Assembly: GCA_938014885.1 (NCBI GenBank)
Contig: CALLQI010000005.1
Location: 124,001 to 188,000 of the forward strand
From: an uncultured bacterium
Lineage (GTDB): Bacteria; Planctomycetota; UBA8742; UBA2392
DNA length: 64,000 nt
Reading direction: 5' to 3'
Numbering within the stretch: the first letter of the stretch is position 1; each line of letters opens with the position of its first letter. The notes beneath the pieces were generated by a model that saw only the letters and a program-made list of their open reading frames with translations, was not told the DNA's origin and did no database searches. Of the stretch, positions 37,501 through 44,616 are shown piece by piece. The position numbers were made by a program, and so were the translations under genes.

Positions 37501-37666
37501 CGGCATGTTCGTGGCAACCCTGCTGAGCCTGCTGGTGGTGCCGGCGTTCTACGTGATGGTGGACTGGTTCCTGGGCAAGATGAACAAACTACTGCGCCGC
37601 CAGCCCGACGAGCCAATCAGCAGTGTCCTGCCCGAAGACCGCCCACCCGACGAAAGCAACGTCTGA
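34544..37666 (+). CDS. RND multidrug-efflux-type inner-membrane pump (HAE1/AcrB class)
   Basis: A 1040-residue RND transporter, the usual length. N-terminal helix 1 (VLAWMIMGATIVFGIVAAQR) is followed by a large periplasmic loop, then helices 2-6, a second loop and helices 7-12. Helix 4 carries LALAVGIVVDDAIMIMEN with the Asp pair used in proton relay, and helix 10 has the expected KKNSIILVDYANQL. It uses the proton gradient to export drugs or other compounds with the preceding adaptor. No outer-membrane TolC-type channel gene is nearby, so it presumably uses one encoded elsewhere. Confidence 0.97.
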   Translation: MKLTELCVRKPVLAWMIMGATIVFGIVAAQRIGISQFPDVDFPTVSVTVNWEGASPEAVEQDIVEVLEEALVQVEGVKTISSTARQGRGQVTIEFDLSRDIDAAIQDVQTVIGEAQRNLPNDVEAPSIRKSNPEDRPIMYVALSGPYSRQQLADTVRYRLKEKLQTLSGVGEVSLGGYLERNVRIWVDADKLDAKGLTVTDLTGALRREHVELPAGRIETVGREVTVRVMGEALELDELRNIVIREVDGRPVYVHDVALIEDGFEDERRLSRVNGIPAQGLGIRKQRGANAVDVAKQVRATMDEIRPTLPEGMELGVNFDSTVFIEESVHEIQFELIVAVLLTAFVCWIFLGSLSSTMNVILAIPMSLLGTIAIIYFMGFTLNTFTLLALALAVGIVVDDAIMIMENIYRHAEEGADRLAAALGGTKEIMGAALASTIAICAIFLPVVFMDGVIGKFFLQFGITLSLAVLFSYVEAVTLAPARCAQLLRKGVKESRGPLGRAIDKGFDGLKNAYARILRPTLRMPVLILVLAAGVFAGAIFLMLRLPSELVPSQDQSRLMVRLSTQVGSSLQESDELFKKAEEYVNSRKDVNRVFIIVGGFGGGEVNTANMFVTLVPPGEREQTQSEVQAELRRELNKFAGMKAVVQDLSTQGFAARRGFPVEFSIRGPDFEQLGRLADTMADEMRSTGLVVDVDTDYQVGQPELRIVPDRDKAADLGVPMEDVAVTLNSLVGGVRVGKFSSDGRRLDVRLRLLAEQRKSPQDIDRLRVRLPDGRRIPLSTLVTQEERPVLQSIMRQDRERSVSVFANIAPGHTQNEALDAVKALQAKMPEGYRIVMSGASVEYEQSFTSLIFALLMGILVAYMVLAGQFNSFFHPITVLTIVPLSIAGAALALWAANQTLNIFSMIGLLLLLGIAKKNSIILVDYANQLRLKGLTAKEAMLQAGPIRLRPIMMTSIATMMAAVPAALALGPGGEIRRPMALGVIGGMFVATLLSLLVVPAFYVMVDWFLGKMNKLLRRQPDEPISSVLPEDRPPDESNV

Positions 37667-37677
37667 TCGCCCGGCAA

Positions 37678-37715
37678 CTTCGTGGCGCTTCGTGGGCAGG
37701 TGCCGTTGCAGTGCG
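37678..37715. repeat. possible decayed copy of the CACGAAG-type element
   Basis: The stretch contains two CTTCGTGG words and a GCCGTTGCAGT end, like the right ends at 46040-46084 and 55658-55704. No left arm or GCCAAA core is visible, and the converging stops leave little room. The assignment is tentative. Confidence 0.3.
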
Positions 37716-37718
37716 CGG

Positions 37719-37913
37719 TCAACCATCGTCGTTTTCGACGAGGTCGTGGCCCCTCTTCAAGTCTTCCACGATTGCGTAGTTGCCCTGGATCCATTTGGCC
37801 AGATCAAGCGTTTTGCAGCGCTCGCTGCAAAACGGGAAGCCCGGTCCGCGGGGCGTGGTCACTTCGAACCGGCGGCCACATTCGGGGCACAGTTTGCGAC
37901 GGGGCTTGGCCAT
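37719..37913 (-). CDS. yacG: DNA gyrase inhibitor YacG-like zinc protein
   Basis: A 64-residue protein with the YacG zinc layout: CPECGRRF near residue 9 and FCSERCKTLDLAKW near residue 28. YacG of E. coli binds and inhibits DNA gyrase. The C-terminal acidic tail is shortened. It starts one base after the FmdB-like gene and is the last gene of the eight-gene chaperone cluster. Confidence 0.88.
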   Translation of the reverse strand: MAKPRRKLCPECGRRFEVTTPRGPGFPFCSERCKTLDLAKWIQGNYAIVEDLKRGHDLVENDDG

Positions 37914-37914
37914 G

Positions 37915-38205
37915 CTAGTCCGCTTTGGTGCCGGGCTTGCTGTCCGGCTTGGCTGCCGGCTTTTCGGGTGCCGGGGCGGGCTTGGTGTCAGTGCTCTCGG
38001 GCTTTGAGGCCGGCTTGCTGCTGCCCTTGTAGTCGGTCTGGTAGAAGCCGGTGCCCTTGAAGATCACGCCCGCGCCGCTGCCGATCAGACGCTTCACCTT
38101 GCGCTTGCCGCACTTGGGGCACTTCTTGATCGGCTTGGCGCTGATGCTCTGGAACTCTTCAAACTCGTGGCCGCAATCGGGGCACTGGTAGTCGTAGGTT
38201 GGCAT
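37915..38205 (-). CDS. FmdB-type zinc-ribbon protein
   Basis: A 96-residue protein opening MPTYDYQCPDCGHEFE with a second CPKCG pair near residue 31, the FmdB/regulatory zinc-ribbon signature. Residues 50-56 and onward form a Lys/Pro/Ala-rich low-complexity tail. Such proteins have no settled function. It lies between grpE (11 nt upstream) and yacG (one base downstream), all on the minus strand. Confidence 0.88.
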   Translation of the reverse strand: MPTYDYQCPDCGHEFEEFQSISAKPIKKCPKCGKRKVKRLIGSGAGVIFKGTGFYQTDYKGSSKPASKPESTDTKPAPAPEKPAAKPDSKPGTKAD

Positions 38206-38216
38206 CGCGGCTCCGT

Positions 38217-38837
38217 TTACTTCTTGTTGACTTGTACTTTGGCCGCGCGAAGTACGCGGTCGTGCAGGCGGTACCCGCGCTCGAACTCGGCGGCTACGGC
38301 ATTGTTCTCCAGGTCGTCGCGGCTGGCGGTCATCAGCGCCTCGTGGAACGCCGGGTCAAACGTTGCCCCCACCGTTTCAATCGGCTGAATGCCAAAGCGT
38401 GCCAGCGCGTCCTGGAACAGCTTCTGCGTCAGTTCCACACCCTTGAACAGGCCCTCAAAGTCTTTCGACTTCGCGGCCGCCTCAAGCGCGCGGCTGAGGT
38501 TGTCCAGCACCGGCAGCATTTCACGCGCCAGGCCGCTGTTGGCGTACTTGAGCGCGTCGTCGCTGTCGCGGCGCAGGCGGCGCACGGTATTCTCGAGTTC
38601 TGCCTGGGTGCGGCGCGCGACGTCGAGCCAGTGATCTGCCCGGGCGGCCTCATCAGCCAGTTTCAACAGGTCGGCATCAGGCAAGGCGCGCAAGCGTGTC
38701 GCCTCTTCGGCGGGTGAAGGCTGCGCGGCCGCAGCGGCCTTATCGGCCAGTGCTTCGTGCGCGACGTCGCCTTCGTGCAGGTCGCCCTGGGGCACGGGCT
38801 CGTGCGAGTCAGTCTTGGGTTGTTCTTTCTTGGCCAT
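38217..38837 (-). CDS. grpE: nucleotide exchange factor GrpE
   Basis: A 206-residue GrpE. The N-terminal acidic tail (1-60) is followed by the long coiled-coil with LDVARRTQAELENTVRRLRRD, and then the beta domain with FDPAFHEALM and YRLHDRVLRAAKVQVN, the standard GrpE signature. GrpE drives ADP release from DnaK. dnaK itself is not in the window. It starts three bases after the dnaJ stop. Confidence 0.95.
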   Translation of the reverse strand: MAKKEQPKTDSHEPVPQGDLHEGDVAHEALADKAAAAAQPSPAEEATRLRALPDADLLKLADEAARADHWLDVARRTQAELENTVRRLRRDSDDALKYANSGLAREMLPVLDNLSRALEAAAKSKDFEGLFKGVELTQKLFQDALARFGIQPIETVGATFDPAFHEALMTASRDDLENNAVAAEFERGYRLHDRVLRAAKVQVNKK

Positions 38838-38840
38838 GGC

Positions 38841-39959
38841 TTACCTGCTCAGCAGCTTTTTGACTTTGTCCAGGAACGACTTGCGTTCCGGGGTGATGTT
38901 CTGTTCCTCGGACTCGGCATACGCGCGCAACAGCTTCTCTTGCTCTTTGGTCAGCTTGGTGGGCACCTCGACCACGATCTCAACAAGCTGGTCGCCCTTG
39001 CCGTAGCCATCCAGTTTCGGGAAGCCCTCACCCTTCATGCGCATGACCTGGCCGCTTTGCGAGCCGCTGGCGATCTTGAGCTCGGTCTTGCCGCGCAACG
39101 TGGGCACTTCGATCTTTGCGCCCAGCGCCGCCTGCGCAAAACCCACCGGCAGCTCAAGGTACACGTCGGCACCGGCGCGCTTGAACAGGCTGTGCGGGCG
39201 GATTCGCACGTCGCACAACAAGTCGCCCGGGGGTGCGCCGCCTTCGCCGCTTTCCCCTTCGCCGCCGACTCGCAGCGTCATGCCGTCTTCGATGCCGGCA
39301 GGGATCTTGATCGTGATTTCGCGCTCGCGGGCCACGCGGCCGGTGCCGCTGCATGTGCCGCAGGGGTCCGTGACAACGTCGCCCTTGCCGCCGCAGCGCG
39401 GGCAGGTGCTGCGCATCGAGAAGAAGCCGGCACTGGTCATCACCACGCCCGCACCCTGGCACTGCGGACAGGTCTGAGGCGCGGTGCCAGCCTTGGCGCC
39501 GCTGCCGTTGCAGGTTTCACATGATTCGTTGCGACGCAGACTGATGGTCTTTTCGGCGCCGTCCACCGGGTCGGCAAAGTCCAGCTCGATGCCGCAGCGC
39601 AGGCTGGCGCCGCGACGTCCGCGATTGCGGTTGCGCGGGCCGCCGCCACCGCCGAAGAAGTCGCTGAACATGCTGCCGCCGAAGATTTCCGAGAACGCGC
39701 TGAAGATATCCTCGACGTTCGAGAAACCGGGGCCGCCCGGTCCGGTGTGGCCGAACTGGTCATACTGCTGCCGCTTCTGGTCGTCAGACAGAATCGCGTA
39801 GGCCTCAGCGGCCTCTTTGAATTTCTCTTCGGCCTCAGCGTTGCCGGCGTTGCGGTCCGGGTGGTGCTTGAGCGCGAGCTTATGGTAGGCCTTCTTGATT
39901 TCGGCCTTGCCCGCGTTCTTGGCTACACCCAGGATTTCGTAGTAGTCGCGCTTTGCCAT
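38841..39959 (-). CDS. dnaJ: chaperone DnaJ
   Basis: ATG 39959 gives 372 residues. The J-domain (about 1-70) has the HPD motif in LKHHPDRN, then a Gly/Phe region, four zinc CxxCxGxG motifs (CETCNGSG, CPQCQGAG, CPRCGGKG, CGTCSGTG), and the C-terminal substrate-binding domains. This is a full-length type I DnaJ, which activates DnaK ATPase. It is followed closely by grpE. dnaK is elsewhere. Confidence 0.97.
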   Translation of the reverse strand: MAKRDYYEILGVAKNAGKAEIKKAYHKLALKHHPDRNAGNAEAEEKFKEAAEAYAILSDDQKRQQYDQFGHTGPGGPGFSNVEDIFSAFSEIFGGSMFSDFFGGGGGPRNRNRGRRGASLRCGIELDFADPVDGAEKTISLRRNESCETCNGSGAKAGTAPQTCPQCQGAGVVMTSAGFFSMRSTCPRCGGKGDVVTDPCGTCSGTGRVAREREITIKIPAGIEDGMTLRVGGEGESGEGGAPPGDLLCDVRIRPHSLFKRAGADVYLELPVGFAQAALGAKIEVPTLRGKTELKIASGSQSGQVMRMKGEGFPKLDGYGKGDQLVEIVVEVPTKLTKEQEKLLRAYAESEEQNITPERKSFLDKVKKLLSR

Positions 39960-39995
39960 TCTTATCACCGGTGCGGCGCCCGGTGTGAGCGCGCG

Positions 39996-40358
39996 CTACT
40001 TCTTCCGGCGCATCAGGCCGGTTTCGGCGTCGGTCAGTTCCCAGCCTTTCTCGGCCAGTTCGTTGACGCGGCGCAGGCAATTCAACCGTCGCTCAAACTG
40101 GTTCTGCCCTTCTTCATAAGCGAAGACGTGCGCAACCAGGTAATCCTTGTCCTGCTGCGGGCTGGCCCAGCGGTTCAGGTCAATCTCGTAGCCTTCAAGC
40201 CGCGGCACCGGCAGCAAGAAGCCGTATTCGTATGTCTCAGACGGCGCGGCCTTCACTTCGGCCGGTTGCGCGACAAACGAACTCGCGAAAAACCCGGCCA
40301 CACCAGCCGCCAACACCAGTGCAAACACCGCAAGGCCCTGCATCACACGCTGACTCAT
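39996..40358 (-). CDS. exported or anchored small protein in the chaperone cluster
   Basis: A 120-residue protein, ATG 40358 with CGGAGAC upstream. A hydrophobic segment (about 7-31) is a signal peptide or anchor. The remainder has WASPQQDKDYLVAHVFAYEEG and a helical C-terminus. No known family is recognised. It lies between groEL2 and dnaJ, spaced by 98 and 36 nt, and a hairpin lies just upstream of its ribosome-binding site. Role unknown. Confidence 0.65.
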   Translation of the reverse strand: MSQRVMQGLAVFALVLAAGVAGFFASSFVAQPAEVKAAPSETYEYGFLLPVPRLEGYEIDLNRWASPQQDKDYLVAHVFAYEEGQNQFERRLNCLRRVNELAEKGWELTDAETGLMRRKK

Positions 40359-40369
40359 GACTGTCTCCG

Positions 40370-40391
40370 GTTACAGGTATGGTCCTGTAAC
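40370..40391 (-). promoter_or_regulatory. hairpin upstream of the small anchored protein gene
   Basis: A perfect 8-bp stem (40370-40377 with 40384-40391) with a six-base loop, 12 bases from the start codon. It could be an operator or an RNA element affecting access to the ribosome-binding site, since no T run follows. Confidence 0.4.
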
Positions 40392-40426
40392 GCGAAGCGG
40401 CCAATGCGTGTTCCGCCAAAATCAGC

Positions 40427-40450
40427 GGGCCCCGCGTTGCCACGGGGCCC
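40427..40450 (-). terminator. hairpin downstream of groEL2, possible attenuator
   Basis: An 8-bp GC-only stem (40427-40434 with 40443-40450) lies seven bases past the groEL2 stop. On the minus strand it is followed by GCTGATTTT, a weak T run, so partial termination between groEL2 and the downstream genes is possible. Confidence 0.5.
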
Positions 40451-40456
40451 TTATCA

Positions 40457-42067
40457 CTACGCCGTGGCCCCGACGACCTTCTGGTCTTTCTTCTTCAGGT
40501 CGGTGACCAGCGTGTTGGTGGTCAGCATCAGGCCCGCGATGCTGGCGGCGTTCTGGATCGCGCAGCGCGCCACCTTGGCCGGGTCAATCACGCCCATCTT
40601 GAACATGTCGCCGTACTCACCGATCAGCGCGTTGAAGCCTTCCGTTTCTTTGGTGGATTCCTTCAGTGTTTCGACCACGTCGGTACCGTCAAAGCCCGCG
40701 TTGTCGGCGATCTGGCGGCACGGGGCCTCCAGCGCATCGGCCAGGATGTTGGCGCCGATCAGCTCATCACCCTTGAACTTGGTGGCGCGGATCGCCTGGC
40801 TTGCACGCAGGTAGCTTACGCCGCCGCCGCAAACCACGCCTTCCTGCTTGGCTGCTTTGGTGGCATTGAGCGCGTCTTCGACGCGGAACTTGCGTTCCTT
40901 CATCTCCGACTCAGTCTGGCCGCCAACACGGATCTGGCCCACGCCGCCGGTCAGTTTCGCGAGGCGTTCTTGCAGCTTCTCTTTGTCGTAGTTGCTGGTG
41001 GAGGCCGCGATCTGCGTGCGCAGCATGGCCACGCGTTCTTCAACGGCCTTCTTCTTGCCGCCGCCTTCGATGATCGTGGTGTTGTCTTTGTCCACGATGA
41101 TGCGCTTGGCTGTGCCGAGCTGGCCGAAGTCAACGTTCTCAAGGCTGATGCCCAGGTCTTCGCTGATTGCGGTGCCGCCCGTAAGCAGCGCGATGTCTTC
41201 GAGCATGGCCTTGCGGCGGTCGCCGAAGCCGGGGGCCTTTACGGCCACAACCTGCAGCATGCCGCGCAGGCGGTTCAACACCAGCATCGCCAGCACTTCG
41301 TTCTCGATGTCTTCGGAAATGATGAGCAGCGGCGCGCTGCTTTGGGCGGCCTTTTCGAGAATCGGGACGATTTCACGTACGCTGCTGATCTTCTTCTCGA
41401 AAATCAGGACGCGGGCGTTCTCGTACTCAACCGTCAACTCGTTGGCCTTGTTGATGAAGTACGGGCTGAGGTAGCCCTTGTCGAACTGCATGCCATCGAC
41501 GTAGTTCAGCTCAGTCTCAATGCCCTTGCCTTCTTCGATGGTGACGACTCCTTCGTCGCCGACCTTCTCAATGGCTTCGGCCATCAGCTTGCCGATCTCG
41601 GCGTCCTGGTTGGCGCTGATCGTGGCGACGGCGCGAAGCTCGTCGCTGTTCTTGATCTTGCGGCTGTTGTCTTTCAGCCAGTTGACGGCCACTTCGGTCG
41701 CCTTCTCGATCCCGCGCTTGATGTCCTGCGGGTTGTGCCCGTGGCCGGACATACGCAGGCCTTCCTGCACGATCGCGTTGGCGATCACAGTGGCGGTGGT
41801 AGTGCCGTCGCCGGCTTCGTCGTTGGTCTTGGAAGCGACTTCCATAACCAGCTTGGCACCCATGTTCTCAAACGGGTCTTCCAGTTCCACGTCCTTGGCC
41901 ACCGTCACGCCGTCATTCACGACCAGCGGGGCGCCAAAGGACTTCTGGATAATCACGTTGCGACCGGAAGGGCCCATCGTGGCGGAAACCGCGGCTGCGA
42001 GCTTGGCCACACCATCAGCGAGTTTGCGCGCGGCGTCAACTTCGTACAGGATCTGTTTGCTGCTCAT
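40457..42067 (-). CDS. groEL: chaperonin GroEL, second copy
   Basis: A 536-residue GroEL. N-terminal GPSGRNVIIQKSFGAPLVVNDGVTV and GDGTTTATVIANAIV are the ATP-binding landmarks; the later ALEAPCRQIADNAG and INAASIAGLML-like end follow. The C-terminus lacks the usual Gly-Gly-Met tail and ends in KKKDQKVVGATA. It lies 108 nt downstream of groES. The protein differs substantially from the first copy at 42.5-44.2 kb, so this is an old duplication, as in many planctomycetes. Confidence 0.96.
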   Translation of the reverse strand: MSSKQILYEVDAARKLADGVAKLAAAVSATMGPSGRNVIIQKSFGAPLVVNDGVTVAKDVELEDPFENMGAKLVMEVASKTNDEAGDGTTTATVIANAIVQEGLRMSGHGHNPQDIKRGIEKATEVAVNWLKDNSRKIKNSDELRAVATISANQDAEIGKLMAEAIEKVGDEGVVTIEEGKGIETELNYVDGMQFDKGYLSPYFINKANELTVEYENARVLIFEKKISSVREIVPILEKAAQSSAPLLIISEDIENEVLAMLVLNRLRGMLQVVAVKAPGFGDRRKAMLEDIALLTGGTAISEDLGISLENVDFGQLGTAKRIIVDKDNTTIIEGGGKKKAVEERVAMLRTQIAASTSNYDKEKLQERLAKLTGGVGQIRVGGQTESEMKERKFRVEDALNATKAAKQEGVVCGGGVSYLRASQAIRATKFKGDELIGANILADALEAPCRQIADNAGFDGTDVVETLKESTKETEGFNALIGEYGDMFKMGVIDPAKVARCAIQNAASIAGLMLTTNTLVTDLKKKDQKVVGATA

Positions 42068-42175
42068 GTCTCATCCCTTTGTGGGTTCTTGCGTTGGGTG
42101 CTAGCCCGACGCTTCGATTCCGATGTTTGTCTACCCTTCGCTTACGCTCCGGGCTCCTGTTCTCAGGTGCCGGCG

Positions 42176-42481
42176 CTATTCGATGATGGCGAGGATCTCG
42201 GCTTCCTTGAGGATCTTGTATTCGACGCCGTCGATCTTGATGTCGCTTCCGCTGTAGCGGCCGAACATCACCGTGTCGCCGCGCTTTACGCTGGGCTCGA
42301 GGCGCTTGCCGTTCTTTAGCGTGCGGCCGGGGCCGGTGGCCACGACTTCGCCGCGCAGGGGTTTTTCTTTGGCGCTGTCGGGCAGCACGATGCCGCCGGC
42401 GGTCTTTTCTTCGGCGTCGGCAGGCTGCACGACGATGTTGTCATCGAGGGGACGCAGTTTGACGTGTGCGGTCTTTGCCAT
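42176..42481 (-). CDS. groES: co-chaperonin GroES
   Basis: A 101-residue GroES. Landmarks are VKLRPLDDNIVVQPADAEE at the N-terminus, the mobile-loop region KTAGGIVLPDSAKEKP, and the conserved GDTVMFGRYSGSDI. It caps GroEL. It starts 30 nt after the first groEL and lies 108 nt before the second, so either could be its partner. Confidence 0.97.
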   Translation of the reverse strand: MAKTAHVKLRPLDDNIVVQPADAEEKTAGGIVLPDSAKEKPLRGEVVATGPGRTLKNGKRLEPSVKRGDTVMFGRYSGSDIKIDGVEYKILKEAEILAIIE

Positions 42482-42511
42482 GGTTTGCTCCGGTATGCTT
42501 TCGCGGTCTGG

Positions 42512-44152
42512 TTAGTAGTCCATGTCTTCGTGGTGGTCGCCGCCCATGTCGGCGGGTTCGTCTTCGGCGACCTTGGTGATGATGGCTTCGGTGGTTAGCA
42601 TCAGGCCGGCCACACTGGCTGCGTTTTGCAGGGCTGACTTGGTGACCTTGACCGGGTCGACGATGCCCATCTCGAACATGTCGCCGTAGGTGTCGGTCAG
42701 CGCGTTGTAGCCGAAGCTCTTGCTCTTGTCGGCCAGGATGTGGCGCACGATCACGCTGCCGTGGCGGCCGGCGTTCTCGGCGATCTGGCGCGCCGGGCGC
42801 GAGAGGGCCTTGTGCACGATGTCGACACCGACTTGCTCATCGGCGCTGTCAGCCTTGAACTTCTCAAGCACCTGGCTGGCGCGCAGCAGCGCAACGCCGC
42901 CGCCGGGCAGGATGCCGCCTTCTTCTTTGTCGGTGGCTGCGCGCACGGCGTGCAGGGCGTCTTCGACGCGGGCCTTGAGCTCTTTCATTTCAGGCTCAGT
43001 GGCTGCTCCGACCTTGACGACTGCGATGCCGCCGGAAAGCTTGGCCAGGCGTTCCTGCAACTTCTCGCGGTCGTAGTCGCTGGTGGTGGTGCTGATTTCG
43101 CGGCGGATTTCTTCGCTGCGGTTCTTGATGTCGGCGGTCTTGCCGGCACCTTCGATGATGGTGGTGTTTTCGCTGTCTATCACGACCTTCTTGGCCGTGC
43201 CGAGCTGCTTGAGTGTGATGTCCTCAAGCTTGTCGCCCAAGTCCTTCATGAACGCCTTGCCGCCGGTGAGGACAGCCAGGTCTTCGAGCATGGCCTTGCG
43301 GCGGTCGCCGTAGCCCGGTGCCTTCACCGCGCACACATTCAGCACGCCGCGCAGCTTGTTCACCACCAGCGTCGAAAGCGCTTCGCCTTCAACGTTCTCG
43401 GCGATGATCAGCAGCGGGCGGTTGCTTTGGCTGACTTGCTCAAGCAGCGGCACCAGTGCCTGCGCGTTGCTGAGCTTGTCTTCGTAGATCAGGATCAGCG
43501 GCTTTTCGAACTCGACAGTGACAGTTTCAGTCTTGTTCACGAAGTGCTGCGACAGATAGCCGCGGTCGAACTGCATGCCTTCGACGACGTCAACCTGGGT
43601 TTCGGCCGTCTTGCTTTCGTCCACGCTGATCACGCCGTCCTTGCCGACCTTCTCCTGCGCGTCGGCGATGATCTTGCCCACGCGGGGGTCGTTGTTGGCG
43701 GCAATGCTGGCGACGTAGGCGACTTCCTTCTTGCCCTCAACGGGGCGCTTCATCTTGGTGAGTTCTTCGCTGACGCGCTCGACGGCCTTCTTGATGCCGC
43801 GATGAATCGCGTTGGCATCGGCGCCGCTGATGACGTGCTTGCTGCCTTCGCCGTAGATCGCATGGGCCAGCAGGGTCGCGGTAGTAGTGCCGTCGCCGGC
43901 GATGTCGCTGGTCTTGCTGGCGACCTGCTTGACCATCTGGGCCGCGCAGTTTTCGTAGGGATCGGTCAGCTCGATTTCTTCGGCGACCGTGACGCCGTCT
44001 TTGGTGATCGTGGGTGAGCCCCAGCCCTTGTCCAGCACCGCCGTGCGGCCCTTGGGGCCGAGGGTTGAAACTACGGCTTTAGCGAGTTTCTCAACACCCT
44101 GTGCAAGCTTCTGCCGGGCTTCCGCGTCGAATACGATCTGCTTGGCTGCCAT
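42512..44152 (-). CDS. groEL: chaperonin GroEL, first copy
   Basis: ATG 44152 with CGGAGAA upstream gives 546 residues; the frame opens at 44257 but the added segment is not GroEL-like. Landmarks are STLGPKGRTAVLDKGWGSPTI, GDGTTTATLLAHAIYG, GEGVEGEAL-like apical sequence and PARQIAENAGRHG. The C-terminus is acidic and histidine-containing (MGGDHHEDMDY) and also lacks a Gly-Gly-Met tail. It is the first gene of the cluster, with a CIRCE-like element about 97 bases upstream. Confidence 0.96.
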   Translation of the reverse strand: MAAKQIVFDAEARQKLAQGVEKLAKAVVSTLGPKGRTAVLDKGWGSPTITKDGVTVAEEIELTDPYENCAAQMVKQVASKTSDIAGDGTTTATLLAHAIYGEGSKHVISGADANAIHRGIKKAVERVSEELTKMKRPVEGKKEVAYVASIAANNDPRVGKIIADAQEKVGKDGVISVDESKTAETQVDVVEGMQFDRGYLSQHFVNKTETVTVEFEKPLILIYEDKLSNAQALVPLLEQVSQSNRPLLIIAENVEGEALSTLVVNKLRGVLNVCAVKAPGYGDRRKAMLEDLAVLTGGKAFMKDLGDKLEDITLKQLGTAKKVVIDSENTTIIEGAGKTADIKNRSEEIRREISTTTSDYDREKLQERLAKLSGGIAVVKVGAATEPEMKELKARVEDALHAVRAATDKEEGGILPGGGVALLRASQVLEKFKADSADEQVGVDIVHKALSRPARQIAENAGRHGSVIVRHILADKSKSFGYNALTDTYGDMFEMGIVDPVKVTKSALQNAASVAGLMLTTEAIITKVAEDEPADMGGDHHEDMDY

Positions 44153-44248
44153 CTCAGTGTTCTCCGTCAGTTTGACCAATGCGCTCGGCGCAAAGTGCAA
44201 AACCAATGCCAACGAGAATCCGGCTCTGGAGTGGCCGGCACAGACGTC

Positions 44249-44275
44249 GTAACACACACGTATTCCGAGCGTTAC
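44249..44275 (-). promoter_or_regulatory. degenerate CIRCE-like operator upstream of groEL1
   Basis: GTAACACAC and GAGCGTTAC are separated by nine bases, as in the CIRCE consensus TTAGCACTC-N9-GAGTGCTAA. Read on the minus strand, each arm matches the consensus at 6 of 9 positions, and the arms pair at 7 of 9. CIRCE is bound by the repressor HrcA, which is not encoded in this window. The match is weak but the position and spacing are right. Confidence 0.45.
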
Positions 44276-44387
44276 AACGACATACCCGAATCGTGGCGAA
44301 GGTCATTCAAGCCACCGCCGCCAAACTGACAGCGACCCAACCAGCGAAAAGCCGGGTCTGCCCGATTGGCAGATGGCGGGTGCCCGT

Positions 44388-44545
44388 CAGTGCTCGGTGC
44401 CCAGTGCTTGGTGCGCAACGGCAAAAACAACGGCAACAGCGGGGTACAGCGAGGGCAATGAAGAAAGGGCCGATGGCTGTACGCGCAGTTGGCTGTTCAG
44501 GTAGCTGCCGTTCCCCGAGCACTGAGCACCGGGCACTAAGCACCG
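44388..44545. repeat. imperfect inverted repeat with GCACTGAGCACC-type words
   Basis: The arms are 44388-44414 and about 44517-44545, rich in GTGCTCGGTGC and GCACTGAGCACC words, with about 100 bases between. They lie in the 464-base gap between groEL1 and the NPCBM gene. A related run of words appears at about 51010-51040 inside the ferredoxin-oxidoreductase-like gene. The rest of this gap holds only the CIRCE-like site. Confidence 0.6.
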
Positions 44546-44616
44546 ACCGAGCACCGATTCGCACTCCTGTTCCGTGCGCGGGTTTCGTACATTGGTTGGG
44601 TGTACGAGGAGATGTG

